From NCBI GenBank assembly GCA_024653385.1, contig JANLFZ010000347.1:1-6750 (forward strand): a DNA stretch of 6,750 nt. The letters run 5' to 3'. The position numbers and the translations under genes are program-made. The notes under the pieces are model-generated. The model was not told where the DNA came from. It ran no database searches and saw nothing but the letters and a program-made list of their open reading frames with translations. This DNA comes from Thermoguttaceae bacterium (GTDB lineage: Bacteria > Planctomycetota > Planctomycetia > Pirellulales > Thermoguttaceae). Every line of letters begins with the position of its first letter. Within the stretch, counting starts at the first letter, position 1. Of this stretch, positions 1 to 5,818 are shown in pieces.

Positions 1-2
1 GT

Positions 3-224
3 GCGGCCAAGCCGGCGAGCAAGCCCGCCGCGAAGGCGCCAGCCGCCGCGGACGAGGATACCAGCGCCGATCCGTTTGCCGACAGCGGCAATGGTGCGAA
101 GAAACCCGCGGCGAAGAAGACGACCTCCTCGAAGAAGGCGACGTCGAAGAAGAAGGCCGGTGGCGAGGAGCCGGGGGGCAGTCCGTTTGGCGCCGACCCC
201 TTCGGCGGGGCCGCGAAGGAGTAA
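3..224 (+). CDS. C-terminal tail of an unidentified protein, Lys/Ala/Pro-rich (5' partial)
   Basis: Only the last 73 codons and a TAA stop (222-224) are present; the start lies upstream of the window. The frame is chosen because it gives a coherent low-complexity tail. It starts with an Ala/Lys/Pro stretch (AAKPASKPAAKAPAAA), continues with an acidic patch and a DPF motif (DEDTSADPFADSG), then a strongly basic stretch (KKPAAKKTTSSKK), and ends with an SPFGADPFGG segment and AAKE. Such tails are flexible, and basic Ala/Lys/Pro tails occur on nucleic-acid-binding proteins, but no folded domain is visible here, so the function cannot be named. The gene converges on floA across a 115-bp gap holding a large palindrome. 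The other two forward frames give Arg-rich or Gly/Glu-rich products typical of shadow frames in GC-rich DNA. The frame is well supported; the identity is unknown. Confidence 0.7.
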   Translation, partial: AAKPASKPAAKAPAAADEDTSADPFADSGNGAKKPAAKKTTSSKKATSKKKAGGEEPGGSPFGADPFGGAAKE

Positions 225-244
225 GCTCAGTAGAGACCATTCAC

Positions 245-296
245 GGGGACTGTCCCAATTTTCGCGGCGAAGGAGCGCGAAAATGGGGCTGTCCCC
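245..296. repeat. Long imperfect inverted repeat, REP-like (GGGGAC...GTCCCC)
   Basis: The left arm (245-266) and right arm (276-296) are reverse complements except for two substitutions and one extra base, around a 9-base loop (267-275). The inner 9 bp are perfect: ATTTTCGCG pairs with CGCGAAAAT. The outer part pairs GGGGACTGTCCC with GGGGCTGTCCCC, and each of these is itself nearly palindromic. The element lies between the stop codons of two convergent genes. Its RNA would form a stable stem on either strand, so it could act as a two-way transcription end, but no U-tract follows. The GGGGAC/GTCCCC ends with an ATTTTC core resemble dispersed palindromes that I recall being associated with RAYT (REP-associated tyrosine) transposases. 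That link comes from memory and is not shown by this window. Confidence 0.7.
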
Positions 297-339
297 TTCG
301 CACCCGAATCGGCAGCCATTTTCCGGGCGGGTGGCGTGA

Positions 340-1332
340 TCATGCGCCCGTCCGCGCCGCCTCGAATCGGCCGGCACGGAAGGCGGCTGCCATGGCCAGG
401 GGCACTTCGGCCTCGGCCAGGACGACGAGCGCTCGGTTTCGCGCGACTTCGGCCTTCATCTGCTGTTCGCGTGCCAGGGCCAGGGCGCGGCGTTCCTCGG
501 CATTGGCGCGGGCGACTCGGGTGTTGGCCTCGGCCTGATCGGCCTGCAAGCGGGCCCCGATGTTCTGGCCGACCTCGATGTGGGCGATGTCGATCGAGAC
601 GATCTCGAAGGCCGTCTGGGCGTCCAATCCTCGTTCGAGCACGGCCTTGGAGATCTTGTCGGGGTTCTCCATGACCTCGAGGTGGGTTTCGGCCGAACCG
701 ATCGCGGTGATGATGCCCTCGCCCACGCGGGCGACGATGGTGTCTTCGGTGGCCCCGCCGATGAGTCGCTTGAGATTGGTCCGCACGGTGACGCGGGCCC
801 GCACCTTCAGTTCCACACCGTTCTTGGCGATCGCGCTGAGGGATGGCTGCCGGCTCTTGGCGGGATCGGGGCAATCGATGACCTTGGGATTGACGCTGGT
901 CTGCACCGCGTCGAGCACGTCGCGCCCGGCCAGGTCGATGGCCGCGGCGCGGTCGAAGTTCAAGTCGAGATCGGCCCGGTGGGCGGCGATCAAGGCGCGG
1001 ATCACGTTGGGCACGTTGCCGCCGGCCAGATAGAGGGCCTCCAGTCGCCGGGTGGTGATGCCCGTCTCCGGGTCGCCGCCAATACCGGCCTGCATCGCCA
1101 TGATCTTCGCCTGGACGATAACCCGGGCGTTGACCTGGCGGAAACTCATCCCGATGAGATCGAGGATCGTGATCCTGGCGTTGGACATGTACGCCTGGAA
1201 CCAGATGTTCCCATACACCCAGATGATCACGATCAAGATCAACAGGAAGACCGCCAAGAGCGCCCCGATGGCGATGTACACCGGAAGCCAGTTGAACGGC
1301 TGCGCGGCCAGGAAGAGGAATCCGTGCGACAT
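340..1332 (-). CDS. floA: Flotillin-like protein FloA (SPFH-domain membrane microdomain scaffold)
   Basis: This 330-residue protein aligns in order with the FloA/YqfA family. It has a short N-terminus and one hydrophobic membrane segment (about residues 17-40), followed by WFQAYMSNARI. The family signatures YLAGGNVPNVIRALIAAHRA (101-120), AAIDLAGRDVLDAVQTSVNPKVI (about 130-152), the SPFH core VRARVTVRTNLKRLIGG, VARVGEGI and FEIVSIDIA follow. A Glu/Ala-rich coiled-coil region comes next (about 262-312, QADQAEAN...EERRALALAREQ). FloA oligomers scaffold ordered membrane microdomains in the cytoplasmic membrane. ATG 1332 is chosen over the upstream in-frame ATG at 1398 because GAGGAG lies 7 nt before it and the membrane segment then sits close to the N-terminus. 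The protein ends soon after VPLAMAAAFRAG and lacks the extra tail with an MDY...KNI motif that I recall in Bacillus FloA. No nfeD, the common partner gene, lies next to it here. The identity is secure. Confidence 0.95.
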   Translation of the reverse strand: MSHGFLFLAAQPFNWLPVYIAIGALLAVFLLILIVIIWVYGNIWFQAYMSNARITILDLIGMSFRQVNARVIVQAKIMAMQAGIGGDPETGITTRRLEALYLAGGNVPNVIRALIAAHRADLDLNFDRAAAIDLAGRDVLDAVQTSVNPKVIDCPDPAKSRQPSLSAIAKNGVELKVRARVTVRTNLKRLIGGATEDTIVARVGEGIITAIGSAETHLEVMENPDKISKAVLERGLDAQTAFEIVSIDIAHIEVGQNIGARLQADQAEANTRVARANAEERRALALAREQQMKAEVARNRALVVLAEAEVPLAMAAAFRAGRFEAARTGA

Positions 1333-1339
1333 GAGTGGT

Positions 1340-1345
1340 CTCCTC
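1340..1345 (-). promoter_or_regulatory. Shine-Dalgarno site that decides the floA start
   Basis: On the - strand the sequence GAGGAG stands 7 nt before ATG 1332. This is the strongest ribosome-binding site in the region and selects the 330-residue FloA over the 352-residue form starting at 1398. The extra N-terminal 22 residues of the longer form (MAMEYLEDRQ...) are polar and unlike the family. Confidence 0.7.
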
Positions 1346-1380
1346 GGGTGCGAGCGGAAGCGGTGCTTCTGCCGGTCCTC

Positions 1381-1409
1381 AAGATACTCCATCGCCAAGC
1401 GGCGGGAAA
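1381..1409 (-). promoter_or_regulatory. Candidate floA promoter
   Basis: Read on the - strand, TTTCCC (1409-1404) is followed after 17 bp by TATCTT (1386-1381). The hexamers match the sigma-70 consensus at 3 of 6 and 4 of 6 positions. The spacing is ideal and the transcript would begin about 40 nt before ATG 1332, but the hexamers are weak and this is only a candidate. Confidence 0.25.
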
Positions 1410-1465
1410 GCTACCCCATCGGAGTTTTTTGCCGGTTACCGGCGGTGCGCGGGGCCGAGGGCCTC

Positions 1466-1474
1466 TGGTACAAT
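1466..1474 (+). promoter_or_regulatory. Extended -10 element before tadA
   Basis: TGGTACAAT is an extended -10 (TGn followed by TACAAT, 5 of 6 to consensus). A transcript would start near 1481, just ahead of the AAGAGGA ribosome-binding site at 1487-1493. No good -35 hexamer is found 16-18 bp upstream, which fits an extended -10 promoter. A similar GGTACGAT stands before gltA. Confidence 0.45.
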
Positions 1475-1501
1475 TCGGCCCGGACCAAGAGGACTCCTGG
1501 G

Positions 1502-1960
1502 ATGCACGAGTTCTACATGCGCATGGCGTTGGAAGAGGCCGCCGCGGCCCGCGACGAAAACGAATGCCCCATCGGGGCGGTGATCGTCCTCGAAGGTCGC
1601 GTGATTGCCCGGGCACACAATCAACGCGAGGGTCTGCGCGACCCCACGGCCCACGCCGAGATGATCGCCATTACCCAAGCCGCGGCCGTGGTGGGCACCT
1701 GGCACCTCGATGGCGCGATCCTCTATGTCACGCTCGAACCCTGTCCGATGTGCGCCGGCGCGGTCCTCAACGCCCGCATCGCCACCGTGGTCTATGGGGC
1801 CGCCAATGCCAAGGCCGGAGCCGTGCGCACGCTGTACCGGCTGCTCGACGACCCGCGATTGAACCACCGCTGCCAGATCGTCTCGGGCGTGCTCGAGGAG
1901 CCGTGCGGTCGCATCCTCACCGAGTTTTTCGAGGCCCAGCGTCAACTGGGCAAAAAATGA
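1502..1960 (+). CDS. tadA: tRNA adenosine(34) deaminase TadA
   Basis: The 152-residue product is a full-length member of the TadA family of zinc-dependent cytidine/deoxycytidylate-type deaminases. It converts wobble adenosine 34 of tRNA-Arg(ACG) to inosine in the cytoplasm, allowing one tRNA to read three CGN codons. The zinc and catalytic motif is complete: PTAHAEM with His51 (zinc ligand) and Glu53 (proton shuttle), and LEPCPMCAGA with Cys81 and Cys84 (zinc ligands). The family features ARAHNQRE (Asn40), the DPTAHAE context, RIATVVYGA and the KAGAVRTLYRLLDD loop distinguish TadA from guanine or cytosine deaminases. ATG 1502 is chosen because AAGAGGA lies 8 nt upstream and because MHEFYMRMALEEA matches the usual N-terminal helix; the longer in-frame extension to 1052 runs antisense through floA. 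The gene is divergent from floA and appears to have its own promoter. Confidence 0.96.
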   Translation: MHEFYMRMALEEAAAARDENECPIGAVIVLEGRVIARAHNQREGLRDPTAHAEMIAITQAAAVVGTWHLDGAILYVTLEPCPMCAGAVLNARIATVVYGAANAKAGAVRTLYRLLDDPRLNHRCQIVSGVLEEPCGRILTEFFEAQRQLGKK

Positions 1961-2042
1961 CAGCCCTGGGCCGCACCGGGTCAAGCATTCTTCCGTGGGG
2001 CCTACGACCCCATCAAACGAGGGGCACTGCGCGGTCGCTGTG

Positions 2043-2071
2043 TTGGCATTCCCATCCCAATGGGGTACGAT
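2043..2071 (+). promoter_or_regulatory. Candidate sigma-70-type promoter of gltA
   Basis: TTGGCA (2043-2048, 5 of 6 to the -35 consensus) and TACGAT (2066-2071, 4 of 6 to the -10 consensus) are separated by exactly 17 bp. Transcription would begin near 2078. That is downstream of the first base of the in-frame ATG at 2077, so initiation at 2122 is favoured, with a leader of about 44 nt. It lies in the 161-bp gap after tadA, which otherwise shows only weak hairpins and no convincing terminator. Confidence 0.5.
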
Positions 2072-2121
2072 GAGGGATGGCTATCGGCTTTTGGCCCCGT
2101 CTCTCTCACCAGGCATGTCCC

Positions 2122-3414
2122 ATGACAGATAAGGCGATTTTGACCATCGGCGATCGGCAATATGAGCTACCCATCATTCGGGGGACCGATGGAGACCAGG
2201 GCATCGACATTTCGCGCCTCCGCGAGATGACGGGCATGGTCACGTACGACCCCTCGCTGGCGAACACAGCCGTCTGCCGCAGCGCGATCACCTTCATCGA
2301 TGGCGAGCAGGGCGTGCTGCGATACCGGGGCATTCCCATCGAGCAGTTCACCGAAAAGCCGAATTTTGTCGAGGCCGCGTATCTGTTGATTTTCGGCAAG
2401 CTGCCCAGCCATGCCGAGTTGAAGGACTTCAGCTCGCGCCTTACCGAGAACGAGCTGTTGCACGAGGGGTTGAAGCACCAGTACCAGCACATTCCGGTCG
2501 ACGCCCCGCCGATGGCGATCCTCTCGGCCACCTTGAGCAACCTGGCGTGTTTCCACCCGCAGTTTCTCGCCCTGGAAGATCCCGAATCGTTCATCGAGGC
2601 TGCCGCGCGTCTAATCAGCAAGGTGCGCACGATCGCGGCGTTCTCGTACCGGCGGTCGCGAGGCATGCCCTTCGTCTACCCCGACCCACACCTGCGGTAC
2701 TGCGCGAACTTCCTGCACATGATGTTCTCGATCCCGTACAAGCAGTACATCGTGACGCGCGAGATCGAGGACGCGCTGAACCTCGTGCTGATCTTGCACG
2801 CCGATCACGAGCAGAACTGTAGCACGGCGACCGTGCGGACCGTGGGGTCGGCTCGGGCGAATCTCTTCGCATCGTGCGCGGCCGGGGTGTGCGCCCTGTG
2901 GGGCCCTCTCCACGGCGGGGCGAACGTCGAGGTGATCGAGATGCTCGAACGGATCCACCGCGGCGGCATGACCCCCGAAGAGTGCCTCCGCCTGGCCAAG
3001 GACAAGACCAACCCCTTCCGCCTGTATGGCTTCGGGCACCGGGTGTACAAGAATTACGATCCCCGGGCGCGGATCTTGAAGGACGCCAGCGAAAAGGTCT
3101 TCGCCACCCTCAACCGCCACGACCCGCTCTTGGACATTGCCCGAAAGCTCGAAGAACTCGCGCTGGCCGACCCCTACTTTGTCGATCGCCGGCTGTATCC
3201 CAACGTCGATTTCTACAGCGGGATTCTGCTGCGCGCGATGGGCATCCCCACGAACATGTTCACCGTGCTGTTCGCGATTGGCCGGCTGCCCGGCTGGATC
3301 GCCCAATGGCGCGAGCAGCACGACGACCCGACGAGCAAGATCATCCGCCCGCGCCAAATCTACGTCGGCCCGCCGAAGACCGACTACGTGCCGATGGAGC
3401 GGCGGTCGTTGTGA
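2122..3414 (+). CDS. gltA: Citrate synthase, type II (GltA)
   Basis: The 430-residue enzyme condenses acetyl-CoA with oxaloacetate to citrate, the entry step of the TCA cycle. The catalytic triad is intact: His264 in WGPLHGGAN, His306 in GFGHRVYKNYDPRA and Asp363 in YPNVDFYSGI, close to E. coli GltA His264/His305/Asp362. Other signatures are HADHEQNCSTATVRTVGS, the N-terminal beta domain of type II enzymes (ILTIGDRQYELPII), ITFIDGEQGVLRYRGIPIEQ, and the C-terminal FAIGRLPGWIAQWREQ with RPRQIYVG. The length is typical of the bacterial hexameric type. The start is placed at ATG 2122 (MTDKAIL) rather than the in-frame ATG 2077. The extra 15 residues of the longer form do not look like the family N-terminus, and the predicted transcript starts at about 2078. 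The ribosome-binding site is weak (AGG, 8 nt upstream). A secreted beta-helix gene follows after 24 bp and may be co-transcribed. The function is secure; the start is less certain. Confidence 0.96.
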   Translation: MTDKAILTIGDRQYELPIIRGTDGDQGIDISRLREMTGMVTYDPSLANTAVCRSAITFIDGEQGVLRYRGIPIEQFTEKPNFVEAAYLLIFGKLPSHAELKDFSSRLTENELLHEGLKHQYQHIPVDAPPMAILSATLSNLACFHPQFLALEDPESFIEAAARLISKVRTIAAFSYRRSRGMPFVYPDPHLRYCANFLHMMFSIPYKQYIVTREIEDALNLVLILHADHEQNCSTATVRTVGSARANLFASCAAGVCALWGPLHGGANVEVIEMLERIHRGGMTPEECLRLAKDKTNPFRLYGFGHRVYKNYDPRARILKDASEKVFATLNRHDPLLDIARKLEELALADPYFVDRRLYPNVDFYSGILLRAMGIPTNMFTVLFAIGRLPGWIAQWREQHDDPTSKIIRPRQIYVGPPKTDYVPMERRSL

Positions 3415-3438
3415 AGCAACCCTAGGGGCGACCCTCCC

Positions 3439-5406
3439 ATGAAGTCCCTCCATGCCGCGTTCGTGTTTCCTGCCGCAGTGCTCTGTCTGGCGGCCTCGTT
3501 GCCTTGCCGGGCAGCCGAGTCTGGTCCAGCGCCGCCCTGGAAGGGGCAGTACAAGATCAAGCCCACGGAGACCGGCCGCCTGACCGAGGCCGACGTGGTC
3601 GGCCCGGACGGCGTCGTGTACCCCAACTGGACGAAGACCGGCGTTCAGGGCGGCATTCCGCGGGTCGCCGTGGCCGCCACGATCGAGCACTCCGGCGGTC
3701 GCGCCGACGACGGCAACGACGACTCGGCCGCGCTCGAGCGGGCCTGCCGGGCCGTGGGCGAGAAGGGAGGCGGGGCCGTGCTCTTGGGCGAGGGCGTCTA
3801 TCATCTCGACCGGCCGGTCGCCGTGCGCCACGACCGCGTGGTGATTCGCGGCCGCGGCGCCGCCAAGACCCGGCTCGTCTTCCGCTACGCTTTGCCCGAA
3901 AGCGGCATCGCCTTCCCCGGCCTGGAGCCCGGAAGTCGCATTGGACGCAACTCGCAGATCGACCTCCATTGCCGCCCGGCCAGGCTGGCGACCATGACCA
4001 TCGAGGTGGATGGCCAGATGGTTCACCAGTGGACGCGGGGGGAGCACTCGGGCAACACCTTTGCCACGAGCGTGACGGGCAGAGCGATCGTGGGCCGCGT
4101 GCGCGACGGCCGGCACACGCTTTGCGGCACGGCCCGCTACCAGGACGGCACGACGCTTCGCACCGAGATCCCCGTGCGGGTCGACTCGACGTATAGCGAT
4201 CCCCGCCCTGCCGCCGATTTCCGCGCCGCGATCGTGTTTGCCGGCCAGGGCTACTCGGGCCCGCCCGTCCAACTCGCGCGCGACGGACGCCGCGGCGAGC
4301 GGACCCTGACGCTCGAGGGCGGCGCCGGCCTGGCCCCCGGCGACCGCATCCACATCGAGGCCCCGGCCACCAAACGCTGGAACGCCCTGGTGCAGAACGC
4401 CTGCAAGTGGGGGCGGTACCGGCAGTACCAACTCCAGGTCGAGAAGGTCGAGGGGAACAAGGTCACCGTGAGCCAGCCACTGCGCATCGACTTTCCCACG
4501 ATCGACGGGTCGTTTGTGCGCAAGATCGTGCCCATCCAGGGCTGCGGCGTGGAAGACCTGTCCATCGAGCAGACCGAGAACCTGTGGATCACCAGCGTCT
4601 TGTTCAGCAACGCCTGGAACTGCTGGGCGCGGGGCGTCACGGTGAAGAAGTGCGGCCGGTTCCCGGTGTACGGCTCGAACGCCAAGTGGTGCGAGATTCG
4701 CGACTGCGTGTTCGACGACGCCTGGTTCAAGGGGGGCGGGGGCACGGCCTACGCCGGCTGGGACGGTTGCTGCGACTGCCTCATGGAGAACGTCGAGACC
4801 TTCAAGCTGCGGCACGCGCCGCTCTTCCAGTGGGCGGCCAGCGGCAACGTGATCCGCAAGAGCGTCTTCCACGAGAGCGACGCCCAATGGCACGCCGGCT
4901 GGACCCACGAGAACCTCATCGAACAGTGCGTCGTCGAGTCGGCCGTGGGACACGGCGGCTACGGCTTCGGCATGTGGGCCTCGCCCCCGGAAGACACGGC
5001 CCACGGCCCTAACGGACCCCGCAACGTGGTCTACCATTGCGACATCCGCTCGCCCAAGACCGGCCTGTGGATGGGCGGCATGAACGAGAACTGGCTGATC
5101 CTCTACAACCGCTTCCGGGTCGAGAAGGGTAGCGGCGTCTCGGCCAAGACGGCAAGCTTCGACCACATCCTGCGCGGCAACGTCTTCGTGCTGGCGGACC
5201 CCAAGGCGTCGATGGTCCACCTGGCCACCGCCGATTGCATCGGGCTGGAGATCCTCGACAACGCGCTTTACGGCGGCAACGGGCAGTTCGCCACGGGCAA
5301 GGCCAGGCCCGCCGTGCTGGCGGGGAACCGCGCCTTGCCGCTTGCCGACGCGCCCTGGCCCACGCCCGCCGTGCCGTCGATCTACGAGTGGCAGCGAAGC
5401 CGTTGA
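3439..5406 (+). CDS. Secreted right-handed parallel beta-helix protein, pectate-lyase-3-like
   Basis: The 655-residue product begins with a Sec signal peptide (Lys2, hydrophobic core about 5-20, probable cleavage after CRA or RAA near 25-26), so it is exported. Residues about 90-150 carry the start of a pectate-lyase-3 (polygalacturonase-like) helix: DGNDDSAALERACRAVGEKGGGAVLLGEGVYHLDRPV...VVIRGRGAAKTRLVF. Residues about 172-255 break this pattern with a beta-rich stretch containing two Cys (178, 229) and an Ig-like look (ATMTIEVDGQMVHQW...DGRHTLCGTARYQDG). From about 262 the helix resumes, with repeated coils ending in short Asn/Cys-rich rungs (GVEDLSIEQTENLWI, WCEIRDCVFDDAW, NVIRKSVFHESD, NLIEQCVVESA, NVVYHCDIRSP, GLEILDNALYGGN). 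The mature part has about 15 Cys. Such proteins bind or cleave polysaccharides, but substrate and catalytic residues cannot be read from the sequence. AGGGG at 3424-3428, 10 nt before ATG, supports the start. The gene lies 24 bp after gltA. Fold confident, activity unknown. Confidence 0.88.
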   Translation: MKSLHAAFVFPAAVLCLAASLPCRAAESGPAPPWKGQYKIKPTETGRLTEADVVGPDGVVYPNWTKTGVQGGIPRVAVAATIEHSGGRADDGNDDSAALERACRAVGEKGGGAVLLGEGVYHLDRPVAVRHDRVVIRGRGAAKTRLVFRYALPESGIAFPGLEPGSRIGRNSQIDLHCRPARLATMTIEVDGQMVHQWTRGEHSGNTFATSVTGRAIVGRVRDGRHTLCGTARYQDGTTLRTEIPVRVDSTYSDPRPAADFRAAIVFAGQGYSGPPVQLARDGRRGERTLTLEGGAGLAPGDRIHIEAPATKRWNALVQNACKWGRYRQYQLQVEKVEGNKVTVSQPLRIDFPTIDGSFVRKIVPIQGCGVEDLSIEQTENLWITSVLFSNAWNCWARGVTVKKCGRFPVYGSNAKWCEIRDCVFDDAWFKGGGGTAYAGWDGCCDCLMENVETFKLRHAPLFQWAASGNVIRKSVFHESDAQWHAGWTHENLIEQCVVESAVGHGGYGFGMWASPPEDTAHGPNGPRNVVYHCDIRSPKTGLWMGGMNENWLILYNRFRVEKGSGVSAKTASFDHILRGNVFVLADPKASMVHLATADCIGLEILDNALYGGNGQFATGKARPAVLAGNRALPLADAPWPTPAVPSIYEWQRSR

Positions 5407-5518
5407 CCGGTGGAAGGCTCCAGCCGCGTTTACGCCGGGTGCCAACGGCGTGTGGCCAGTGGCGAACCGTAGCGTGCTTGCACGCAGGGCATGGGTTGCA
5501 GTTTGCGCACGTCGACAA
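5407..5518. other. Gene-free stretch with two short inverted repeats
   Basis: This stretch follows the stop of the beta-helix gene and I see no gene in it. It contains ACGCCG/CGGCGT (5432-5437 and 5446-5451, 8-base loop) and a tight palindrome GCGTGC-TT-GCACGC (5472-5485). Neither is followed by a T-tract, so neither is a classical intrinsic terminator, although the first is placed where the gltA transcript might end. They may be remnants of dispersed repeats or of the end of the decayed insertion sequence next to them. Confidence 0.4.
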
Positions 5519-5738
5519 GGCTTGCTGGTGGCGATGGAGGCGACGCTGTTGGGCCAGGGGCTGAATACCTCTTGGGCCACGGTCCGGGAGGCCCTCGCCA
5601 CGCATCAGGTGGTCACCATCGCGTTGCCGACCGAGGGAGGCTAGGTCCTTCGCATTCGCCAAGGGACCACCGCAGAGCGAGAGCACCAGGAACTCTACCG
5701 GTTATTGAGGGTCCCGGAGGAAATCATCCGTCCCCGAC
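5519..5738 (+). pseudogene. C-terminal remnant of a DDE-type transposase, with in-frame TAG and cut by IS66
   Basis: One frame reads GLLVAMEATLLGQGLNTS, then WATVREALATHQVVTIALPTEGG, a TAG stop (5642-5644), and without frame change VLRIRQGTTAEREHQELYRL, then LRVPEEIIRPRR. The two halves fit as one continuous protein segment, so the TAG is a single nonsense change, possibly from CAG. The style (ATHQVVT...LP, VLRIR, EHQELYRLL..PEEIIRPR) looks to me like the C-terminal end of an insertion-sequence transposase. I cannot assign the family with confidence. No start codon, catalytic core or upstream part is present. The similarity ends exactly where the IS66-like left end begins (5739), so this fragment is older and was interrupted by it. 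It is not functional. The left boundary is approximate. Confidence 0.55.
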
Positions 5739-5760
5739 GTAACCGTTCACACCCCGGGGG
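5739..5760 (+). repeat. Putative left terminal inverted repeat of the IS66 element
   Basis: The sequence begins GTAACCGTTCACACC, with the GTAA tip characteristic of IS66-family ends. It starts at the very base where the older transposase reading frame loses sense. The matching right repeat, expected to end in ...GGTTAC, is not in the window, so its length is a guess. Confidence 0.5.
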
Positions 5761-5818
5761 CGTTTTTTTGACAAATTGATCTGGACTCGAATGCCGGTCT
5801 TGTGGCACAACAGGGGGC

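Noticed and set aside
1425..1443. T6 followed by the palindrome GCCGGTTACCGGC between floA and tadA
   Set aside because: The T-run precedes rather than follows the stem on the + strand and becomes an A-run after it on the - strand, so it is not an intrinsic terminator for either gene. It could be an operator, but nothing supports that.
1052..1501. N-terminal extension of the tadA frame by 150 codons
   Set aside because: It runs antisense through floA and the intergenic region. A good ribosome-binding site and the family N-terminus both place the start at 1502.
1996..2012. TGGGG...CCCCA hairpin after tadA as a terminator
   Set aside because: The stem has only 5 bp with a 7-base loop and no T-tract follows.
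580..2073. A 497-codon + strand open frame antisense to floA and overlapping tadA
   Set aside because: It has an Asp/Gly/His/Arg-rich product without recognisable motifs. It covers floA antisense and reads tadA in a wrong frame.
2611..5601. A 996-codon open frame on the - strand, antisense to gltA and the beta-helix gene
   Set aside because: It is a by-product of GC-rich codon use in the two sense genes. Its product is a low-complexity His/Arg/Gly/Ala/Val-rich chain with no domain, and both genes opposite it are clear family members.
5752..5769. CCCCGGGG plus seven T residues as an intrinsic terminator in the IS66 left end
   Set aside because: The palindrome has no loop bases and cannot form a real stem. 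The T-run lies inside the IS end and overlaps a TTGACA hexamer.
5768..5796. TTGACA as the -35 of a transposase promoter
   Set aside because: The -35 is perfect, but no acceptable -10 hexamer occurs 16-18 bp downstream (ATGCCG at 17 bp).
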